From a virus, in IMG/VR virus record IMGVR_UViG_3300046804_002185, positions 1 to 38,957 of that record: 38,957 nt of DNA; one strand, given 5' to 3'. The position numbers and the translations under genes are program-made. Shown in pieces: positions 6,871 to 13,087 of this stretch. Positions within the stretch are counted from its first letter, which is position 1. Each line of letters begins with the position of its first letter. A model generated the notes under the pieces. It saw nothing but the letters and a program-made list of their open reading frames with translations, had not been told where the DNA came from and ran no database searches.

Positions 6871-8589
6871 TTAGAAAATGAACCAGCTTCCACTATATGC
6901 ATGAAGAGTTAGCGATGCATATTGTGTTGTGATTTGTTGTTGTGATTGACCATCAATCAAATCGGTTCCGCTTGCACTAATGACCAGTGACCCCGAGTTG
7001 TCAATCTTTTTGATGTTGAAAATTTGCCCATCAAGACCCGTGGTTGATGGTAATGTGATGATAAACGAACCACTTCCCAGCAACGCATAATCAAAGCTAT
7101 TGGGCGTATAACTGGCCGTAATAATCTGGATTGCTTGCTTCATTCCGACCATGACAGATCCAGATTGTCTCAAAAATGAGCCACTGGCAGTGTTACCATA
7201 TTCAGCGGATGTCAAGTGATAATAGTTGCCACTTGAGCCGCCCTGAATGTTATTCAGGTTGTTGTGGTCGGTAATACCCGCAGGAGAAAATGTCTGATTG
7301 AATGCCGAGTCTATTTGAACCGATTGGCTTGTACCTTGTTGGAAGATGGCTCTTCCGACCAAGAAAATAACTTCTCCGGTTTCACCCGGCACGGCAGGCG
7401 GTTGGCTTGCAACTGCGTCCGCCAAAACCCGATATTGAGTTCCAAGCTGGATTGCCGCTGAGTTTCGATTTTCGGTTGAACGATATACCCAATTGACAAC
7501 ATAATAGTTGTTGCTAAGTGGAACCAGATTAGTTCCATCATCATAGACCGTGTTGATGTATGTGCTTTGGATAGAACCCGAAAACACGCTGGCAGAATGG
7601 GAGAATAAAATCATTCTTCCAGTTGCACTGTTGAACTGTGGGATGGATGTTCTTACAATACCTTTCCATACACTGCCCGATGTGATGGTAACATACATCG
7701 AACTGCTCTGGCCAAGAACCAGCCCCGTTTCTCGTTTGATTTCTTCCAATGCTTGCGTGCGAAGAAGTTGTTTGTTGGGCAAAGAAATTGCGGGGCTATC
7801 CCAATCCGTATAGGACAATGCACCATCAACACCGTTGAAAACCGTGAATACTTGTGTCGTCTGGATTCCATCTACGGAATCTTTGTTGGTGTTGAAAGTG
7901 TAAATTGGAGAACCGTTGTTATATGTTACCAAAACATACATGGCATCATACAACGATGCCGTCATTGCAAAACTCGCCGATTGGAGAGCATAAACACTTA
8001 GTATCCCCGTGCCATCACTGTTTGTGCAAAGACAAACACTACCTGTTCCAACATGAACAATACTTCCAGATGGACTGAAACTGCTCGAAGTAAAGCTCGG
8101 AACTGAAAGCATACCCACATACAAGTGGGGAGTTGCCAAAGAAAACGAAGCCGTATATGCGTTTGATGCAGAAACGGTGGATACTGCAACACTGGCGGTG
8201 TTTGCCCAGCTTGAGGTTACTGCATATGATGCTGAAGTGCTGGGACTGCCGGGAGCATAGGATGCACTAATTGCCGTAGTTGCTGATACCGCTAAAGATG
8301 CTGTGTCAGCAAACTCGGCAGATATGGCAAGTGAGGCCGTGTCAGCAATGATTGCGGTTGCTGCTGAAGATGCAACGTTGGCATATGATGCCGAAATGGA
8401 TTGTGATACAGTTTGTCCAGTCGTGACTATTCCCTGACCATACGAAGCCGAAGGCAGTGAAAGAACAACTTCTCCCCGGCCATCCAAAAGGTAATACGTG
8501 CTACCAGTAGGTTGGTATTTTTGAAGAACATTCTGATAACTTTCAGAAATGTATTGATTGGTAAAATCTCGTGTTGGGAAGGATGGCAT
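6871..8589 (-). CDS. tail fibre-like protein with SASYA-type repeats
   Basis: 572 aa. The N-terminal 65 residues (starting MPSFPTRDFTNQYISESYQN) probably anchor the fibre. Residues about 65-160 are a degenerate repeat of the form A-S-[YFW]-A-x-x-A/S (SISASYANVASS, TASLAISAEFAD), as in the two rightward fibre genes at 20.5-26.1 kb. The remainder is a beta-rich Ser/Gly body, with DHNNLNNIQGGSSGNYYHLT (about 455-475), a short module often seen in phage distal tail and fibre proteins. The C-terminal 60 residues are beta-rich and end in SGSWFIF. The likely role is receptor binding or a fibre shaft. It is transcribed opposite to the other fibre genes. Confidence 0.75.
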   Translation of the reverse strand: MPSFPTRDFTNQYISESYQNVLQKYQPTGSTYYLLDGRGEVVLSLPSASYGQGIVTTGQTVSQSISASYANVASSAATAIIADTASLAISAEFADTASLAVSATTAISASYAPGSPSTSASYAVTSSWANTASVAVSTVSASNAYTASFSLATPHLYVGMLSVPSFTSSSFSPSGSIVHVGTGSVCLCTNSDGTGILSVYALQSASFAMTASLYDAMYVLVTYNNGSPIYTFNTNKDSVDGIQTTQVFTVFNGVDGALSYTDWDSPAISLPNKQLLRTQALEEIKRETGLVLGQSSSMYVTITSGSVWKGIVRTSIPQFNSATGRMILFSHSASVFSGSIQSTYINTVYDDGTNLVPLSNNYYVVNWVYRSTENRNSAAIQLGTQYRVLADAVASQPPAVPGETGEVIFLVGRAIFQQGTSQSVQIDSAFNQTFSPAGITDHNNLNNIQGGSSGNYYHLTSAEYGNTASGSFLRQSGSVMVGMKQAIQIITASYTPNSFDYALLGSGSFIITLPSTTGLDGQIFNIKKIDNSGSLVISASGTDLIDGQSQQQITTQYASLTLHAYSGSWFIF

Positions 8590-8595
8590 AACGCA

Positions 8596-9138
8596 TTATT
8601 TTAGGAACGACTTTAGACCAGCGAGAATGCTACGTTGATGTGGTTGAAATTCGGGGTTGGAAGCAAAATACTCCTTGAGGATTTGTGCCAACTCTTTCTT
8701 CTTTGTGCCGCAGGATTGTTTGGTTATTCCAAACGCTTCACAAATGGTTGAGATTTCTTTCAAAGGTATCCACATGTTTATACCTTTGGCTGGGACTTTG
8801 ACATCCACAGATGGTTTTGATGGTTCGACATGCTCGTTGATAGAAACTTTCACGGATGAATGTTCTTTCACTACATAGTCGGACTGCCACGGTTTGAACA
8901 AAGTATCTTCAACAATGATTTCCAAATGCATCTTTCCTTGGTCATTCTCTTCAAGCAATCCTTTCATTCGGCGGACGGGAATGATACATTTTTGTCCGTT
9001 AATTTTACCTTCAAAGACATAGTTCACCCCTGCACCCGATTCAACCACGAGTCGTGCTGCCGAACCTTTTAGTGAGGCGTTTCTTACGGAAACTTCGCAC
9101 TCGAAGTTTTCATTCTTGTCTGTGTACAATGTGTACAT
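8596..9138 (-). CDS. conserved virion-type protein of unknown function
   Basis: 180 aa from the ATG at 9138; a TTG at 9150 would add four residues. The N-terminal 90 residues look like a beta-sandwich, with alternating hydrophobics (ECEVSVRNASLKG, ARLVVESGAGVNYVFEGKI, IIPVRRMKGLLEE). A basic linker and a C-terminal helical domain (about 115-180) follow. The pattern recalls small structural proteins near head genes of T4-like marine phages, but I cannot assign a specific one. It overlaps the upstream Trp-repeat gene by 29 bp. Confidence 0.55.
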   Translation of the reverse strand: MYTLYTDKNENFECEVSVRNASLKGSAARLVVESGAGVNYVFEGKINGQKCIIPVRRMKGLLEENDQGKMHLEIIVEDTLFKPWQSDYVVKEHSSVKVSINEHVEPSKPSVDVKVPAKGINMWIPLKEISTICEAFGITKQSCGTKKKELAQILKEYFASNPEFQPHQRSILAGLKSFLK

Positions 9139-9664
9139 TTGGGTTTCCAATCTTTATATCAAAGTCAGTGTTGGTCACTTCCTTGATGAGTAATTTTATG
9201 TCACCGACGGTCACTTTACAATTTGATGAGTATTTCTGTTCATCAAACCGCTGACCCTTTACTTTGCAAATCAGTTCGACAAGTTTCTTTTTCCGTTCTT
9301 GTGCCTTGTATGGATTCCAAGGCTCTTCTTCTTGTCTCAGCCACGGTTGAATGAGGGTAGTTGCATCAACACCGTCATATCTGACCGAGGCAGTTGTGGG
9401 CGTAGGAGGCTCAGGAGTAGGTGTAGGTTCACTACAACCATTCCACAACCAATTCGCTTCCGACCACTTAACGTCTGTGTTGCCCCATGTATAGCAAATG
9501 TCACAGCCGCTCCATTGTTGGAGAGTGTCGCTCCATTTTACGTTAGCACTTCCCCAAACAAGGCATTCGGCGAGTTCCCGAACCATTTGGCATTCATCCC
9601 ACGTCCAATTGCTTTCCGACCACTTGGTATCGGCTGAACTCCAAAATGAACAAACTCGTATCAT
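9110..9664 (-). CDS. Trp/Cys repeat protein
   Basis: 184 aa. Three copies of an 18-residue motif W-x-x-[AT]-[DN]-x-KWS-x-x-x-x-W-x-x-x-C occupy residues 8-25, 37-54 and 60-77. Trp and Cys are strictly placed, suggesting small stacked or metal-binding/disulfide modules. A Pro/Thr linker (PTPTPEPPTPTT, about 82-93) leads to a second, mixed alpha/beta domain that ends the protein. I do not recognise a family. Trp-rich repeats in phages are often in fibres or carbohydrate-binding proteins. The start codon follows directly on the recurrent ATATTTAT element. Confidence 0.55.
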   Translation of the reverse strand: MIRVCSFWSSADTKWSESNWTWDECQMVRELAECLVWGSANVKWSDTLQQWSGCDICYTWGNTDVKWSEANWLWNGCSEPTPTPEPPTPTTASVRYDGVDATTLIQPWLRQEEEPWNPYKAQERKKKLVELICKVKGQRFDEQKYSSNCKVTVGDIKLLIKEVTNTDFDIKIGNPNVHIVHRQE

Positions 9665-9672
9665 ATAAATAT
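9665..9672 (-). promoter_or_regulatory. ATATTTAT element abutting a start codon
   Basis: On the minus strand GATATTTAT is followed immediately by the ATG at 9664. It lies in the 39-bp gap after the cargo operon. Confidence 0.38.
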
Positions 9673-9703
9673 CCGTTTACTGGAAGACAATGCTTTTTTA
9701 TAC

Positions 9704-10537
9704 TTACATCACGAATATCTTGCCAATGTTTTCTCCAAGGACACTTTCGACATAATATGGGAATGTATTGGCCAAATCGGTCAAATGATACTCTCCATTC
9801 TCCCTGTCTTTGAGACGGCGATATTCTTTACGGCCAAATGCACCATGACCTGTGAGCAATACATCGGGCAACGGATTGAATTTCACTGACCCATTCTTTA
9901 GGAACTGTGCAAACAATTCATAGAGAAACTCGAACTCTTCTCTGAGATTCTTATCCCGAGCACTCTTGAATGTGCCGATGGTCTCGCATAAATGTCGAGT
10001 AGCCAATTGATACTCACGGAATCGGCGGTAATTGCCATCATCATAGTAATTACGATGCACTTGAGCAATGCCGTATGTTTCCAAAATTCTTGCCAGTTTA
10101 CCTTCAACCCAAGGTGCAAGTTCTTTGTCCCAATTGTGCTGGCGGCGAAGGACGTGTCCAAGACGGTGAGCAATAATCCAAGCAGTAAGTGGAAGACGTT
10201 CCCCACCCTTGTTGTTAGTGAAGAACACGGTAATAGCATCCCGATTGATGCGACCATCCTTCAACTGCTCTGGCTTGATGTTGAGTTTGTCATAGATAAA
10301 CGACTCTTTGACTTCACCAAGTTCGGTGTATTTTCGGGCTTCTTTTGAATTGACAAAGTAGAAATCGAAGTCAACTTCAGTGTTTTGGAAGAAGTCTTTG
10401 ACTTTCTGAACTGAAGTAGGATTGGTCACGAGAGCACGGTCAACCTTGTTGGTAAAGGAAGACCCCTTGGAGAAATCTCCAATAGTCTGGAAGGTGTCAA
10501 TTGGTGCTTCCGACAAGATTTTTTTTAACTTAATCAT
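9704..10537 (-). CDS. capsid-targeted cargo protein with HRLGH (metalloprotease-like) motif
   Basis: 277 aa. The N-terminus MIKLKKILSE is the shared 10-residue leader ending in L-S-E, the (L/I)-x-E prohead-protease rule, so cleavage after E10 and packaging in the head are inferred. In the middle, AWIIAHRLGHVLRRQ has H124 and H128 spaced as in the HExxH zinc-protease motif, but with Arg instead of the catalytic Glu. Downstream acidic residues (EEFEFLYELFAQ, about 198-211) could supply a third ligand. It may be a divergent or inactive zincin, or an unrelated fold. It is the last of the four 4-bp-overlapped cargo genes. Confidence 0.7.
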   Translation of the reverse strand: MIKLKKILSEAPIDTFQTIGDFSKGSSFTNKVDRALVTNPTSVQKVKDFFQNTEVDFDFYFVNSKEARKYTELGEVKESFIYDKLNIKPEQLKDGRINRDAITVFFTNNKGGERLPLTAWIIAHRLGHVLRRQHNWDKELAPWVEGKLARILETYGIAQVHRNYYDDGNYRRFREYQLATRHLCETIGTFKSARDKNLREEFEFLYELFAQFLKNGSVKFNPLPDVLLTGHGAFGRKEYRRLKDRENGEYHLTDLANTFPYYVESVLGENIGKIFVM

Positions 10538-11214
10538 ACGTGTTCAAAGGATAAATACTTGGCTGGGACGGCTGAATGTATAATAATGGTGTCATCCGTC
10601 GTCCCTTCGCTTTGTGCATTTGAAGATGCACGGTCATCATCCCATGCTTTAATCTTGTTAGCAATGAAGTTGGTAACGTCAGCTTCGACGTGGTTTGGCT
10701 CTTTTGTTACCATTGGCATGAACCCGTCTTGTTTCATCAAATCAGTGTGAATGGTTACAACAGAAGGGCCGTAGCTTTGGGTAATCCAATCTGGCTCGGT
10801 GCTCGTGAAAACCGCTTGCCGAATATGTCTGTTTGCCAATCCACGGCTCTTATGTTGGGCCTGCAATCCATGCTGTTTGATGTTCTCTACGTTTTCGGTT
10901 GGCGTAGCGTGAAAAAGACGTTCGGGACGTTCCCAAAAACGACGGTTGAATTCTTCTTCAAACGCATCAGTCAACCGAGATACAAGGCGTTGACCTTCGG
11001 AACGATACAACCAGTCTTGTTTTTCCTTGACAACTGGATATTCAACATCTACAATGTTATCATCCCAAATAATGTATTCGTCTGTTCCAAGAACAACGAC
11101 TTCGGGCTGCTCGCCATGTGCCTGTAAGTATTGGAGAATAGCTTCCTTACCTACGAGTTCTTCGAGTTCGTAGTTATCCACTTCTTCGTTCAGAATTTTC
11201 TTAAGCTTAATCAT
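10534..11214 (-). CDS. capsid-targeted ADP-ribosyltransferase-like protein
   Basis: 226 aa. Leader MIKLKKILNE (L-N-E at 8-10). The C-terminal half has an ART-fold pattern: RLFHATPTENVENIKQHGL (H102, motif I, with the following 'N..I..HGL' as in DarT/PARP-like enzymes), then AVFTSTEPDWITQSYG (about 134-149, motif II) and a closing beta strand IIIHSAVPAKYLSF. The N-terminal part (11-90) is helical and acidic. T4 packages an ART (Alt) by the same kind of leader. The substrate here is unknown. A GTATTTATC sequence near the 3' end (10550-10556) resembles the recurrent promoter-like element. Confidence 0.72.
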   Translation of the reverse strand: MIKLKKILNEEVDNYELEELVGKEAILQYLQAHGEQPEVVVLGTDEYIIWDDNIVDVEYPVVKEKQDWLYRSEGQRLVSRLTDAFEEEFNRRFWERPERLFHATPTENVENIKQHGLQAQHKSRGLANRHIRQAVFTSTEPDWITQSYGPSVVTIHTDLMKQDGFMPMVTKEPNHVEADVTNFIANKIKAWDDDRASSNAQSEGTTDDTIIIHSAVPAKYLSFEHV

Positions 11215-12107
11215 AGAATCTCAATCCACTTGTCCAAAAGTTGTTGCTGGATGCCGCCCTTTTCAAACTTGACCGTGTAAAGATACTTGGCATCTTCCGT
11301 CCAAGATGTCAGAGGGTATGCTTTGCGAAACTCTTCGGCATCTTGTCGGGCGATGATTATTCCCTTCGTTCCCATTGGCACAGTTATTTCGCCACGGTTG
11401 TATCGGTCAATGTTGACCTTGGCACGAACTTTCGACCCGACTTCTCCACGTTGAGCCAGCTTGGGGTCCATGCGGTAAATGATAGCTGGGTCATACACAC
11501 AAACTTGGTCGCCATCCAACAGTTTGAACATGCCCTTGCCCTTATACCACACGGCATCATATTTCTCCTTGAGCACTTTGGTCATGTTGATGGTTGCTCG
11601 AAGGCGTTCTTCACGAATGGCGGGAAGGGTGTTCTTCGTTCCTCCCCAATCAGTTCTCATTCCGCCAAACGTAGTTTCAGGCGTGACTTTGTAATCGTAG
11701 CCGTTATCCATCCACCACTTCATCATCGTGCGAGGCGAACCCCAATTGATGACTTCCATTCGGGGCGCATCAATATAGAAGACGGGCATACCTTTGGCAG
11801 TCCCATGATTGTATTTCTTAGCGATTGCCTTGCTGGTCGTGAAATAGACACCAAACCCAAGGTGGTGAATCGGGGCAGGAATGCCGCCATAATAGTCAGA
11901 AACTTCATACCCATTGGCAATGTCGCCCGAGCGTTCGCTTCCCTGAAATATCTTGAAGCCGTCCACCGCAATCTTTTCCCAGCGGTCAGCGGTTGTTCCG
12001 TGATACACAGGGCCAAAGAGTTTCTTATCCATAACGGCCTGTGGGCTTAGAGCCACAATGCGCTCGGACAGCAAGACTTCGTTGAGAATGTTACCCAGCT
12101 TAATCAT
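11211..12107 (-). CDS. capsid-targeted ADP-ribosyltransferase (PARP/ART-like)
   Basis: 298 aa from the ATG at 12107; the longer start at 12119 is rejected because the ATG at 12107 gives the shared leader and the usual 4-bp overlap. A GGGAGG lies seven nucleotides upstream. Leader MIKLGNILNE (L-N-E 8-10), with a second L-S-E at 13-15. ART features: PVYHGTTADRWEKI..GF (H36), LGFGVYFTTSKAIAKKY (Y88) and GDQVCVYDPAII (about 199-210), the third motif where the usual Glu/Gln-type residue sits (Q201). It is likely to modify a host protein after injection, in analogy with T4 Alt. The C-terminus (220-298) is an additional beta-rich domain. Confidence 0.77.
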   Translation of the reverse strand: MIKLGNILNEVLLSERIVALSPQAVMDKKLFGPVYHGTTADRWEKIAVDGFKIFQGSERSGDIANGYEVSDYYGGIPAPIHHLGFGVYFTTSKAIAKKYNHGTAKGMPVFYIDAPRMEVINWGSPRTMMKWWMDNGYDYKVTPETTFGGMRTDWGGTKNTLPAIREERLRATINMTKVLKEKYDAVWYKGKGMFKLLDGDQVCVYDPAIIYRMDPKLAQRGEVGSKVRAKVNIDRYNRGEITVPMGTKGIIIARQDAEEFRKAYPLTSWTEDAKYLYTVKFEKGGIQQQLLDKWIEIL

Positions 12108-13087
12108 AAATCCTCCCATGTAAATACGCTGAGTGCGTTGGAGTCACCCGTCAGATGTTTGACGATGCTCGTTGGTTCTCCGTATTCCTCTTCGTTTGCC
12201 ATGTTGTAAATTCCCGGTGATTCTTCGTCGGCATTCTCAAATGGTTTGGTTACAACATGCATGAACGATTTATCGGTTGGAGGAATGGAGAAATCAATGA
12301 TGGTATAGACGTGTCCATTGAAGCTGTAATAGTCAAAATGCTCTCCGGCCTTACCATATTCAGACCCATATGAAAAACACCATAGAGAATTACATCCCAA
12401 TGCTTTCATTCCGGGCTGACCAGTCACGTCGATAATGACAATGTTTCCCTTGTCATAGACGATTTTCAAATCGTAATTATTTGCCTTGACAATTTGTCTC
12501 AAATCATACTTGGATAACTTGAACGTTCCGGCTATCAGGTTTTCCTTTTCTTCAACATAATCCAGAACATCCTCGAAGGTTGGGTGGTCGCTGCTGAAAA
12601 TCTTTTTCAGAAGGATAACCTTTTGTTCATCTGACCTATTTTCCAAGTAACTCAAATGTGCATTGATATACTCTACTCGGTCAAGTAAATGCGAAAACGA
12701 AGCACGAGGTTTGCGAATATCTCCACGGAGATTACGCAGCGAAAACTTAGGCCATTTACTGACGGCTTTGATGACCTTGGCTCGGTCACTCAGGGTTCGT
12801 TGATGAACCGATGGGATTGGCGAATCGAAGGAGAATCCTTCAATTGGGAAGAGATTCTTATTGTAATTCAGGAGTTGTGAATAAGCATCTTGCCATTGCT
12901 GCAAAGTCCATCGAACATGTGATTGCTTGTCTTCAAGCATCAATTCAACCAATGTCTTGTAGGTGTGGTCTTTCTTACCACCAGTCACCCTATCCAGCCA
13001 TTCAATATCAGCAGCTTCCAGCTTGTCGCCATAAAGTTTGGTAGCAAGTTGGACATTTTCTGATAGTAAATGACGGAGTTTAATCAT
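12104..13087 (-). CDS. capsid-targeted cargo protein, unknown function
   Basis: 327 aa. Leader MIKLRHLLSE (L-S-E 8-10). The middle is helical and charged. Around residues 225-240 there is GMKALGCNSLWCFSYGSEYG, a G-x-x-x-x-WC pattern reminiscent of phage proteins with a 'G..TKWC' signature, followed by a segment YYSFNGHVYTIIDFS; no catalytic family can be named. There are no membrane segments. It is first of the four overlapping cargo genes, translated from a start that overlaps the stop of the CCA/HD gene. Confidence 0.62.
   Translation of the reverse strand: MIKLRHLLSENVQLATKLYGDKLEAADIEWLDRVTGGKKDHTYKTLVELMLEDKQSHVRWTLQQWQDAYSQLLNYNKNLFPIEGFSFDSPIPSVHQRTLSDRAKVIKAVSKWPKFSLRNLRGDIRKPRASFSHLLDRVEYINAHLSYLENRSDEQKVILLKKIFSSDHPTFEDVLDYVEEKENLIAGTFKLSKYDLRQIVKANNYDLKIVYDKGNIVIIDVTGQPGMKALGCNSLWCFSYGSEYGKAGEHFDYYSFNGHVYTIIDFSIPPTDKSFMHVVTKPFENADEESPGIYNMANEEEYGEPTSIVKHLTGDSNALSVFTWEDL

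Noticed and set aside
6687-6902. 71-aa minus-strand frame overlapping the fibre end
   Set aside because: Replaced by the 50-aa frame 6709-6861, which has a proper AAGGAG site and does not overlap the fibre.
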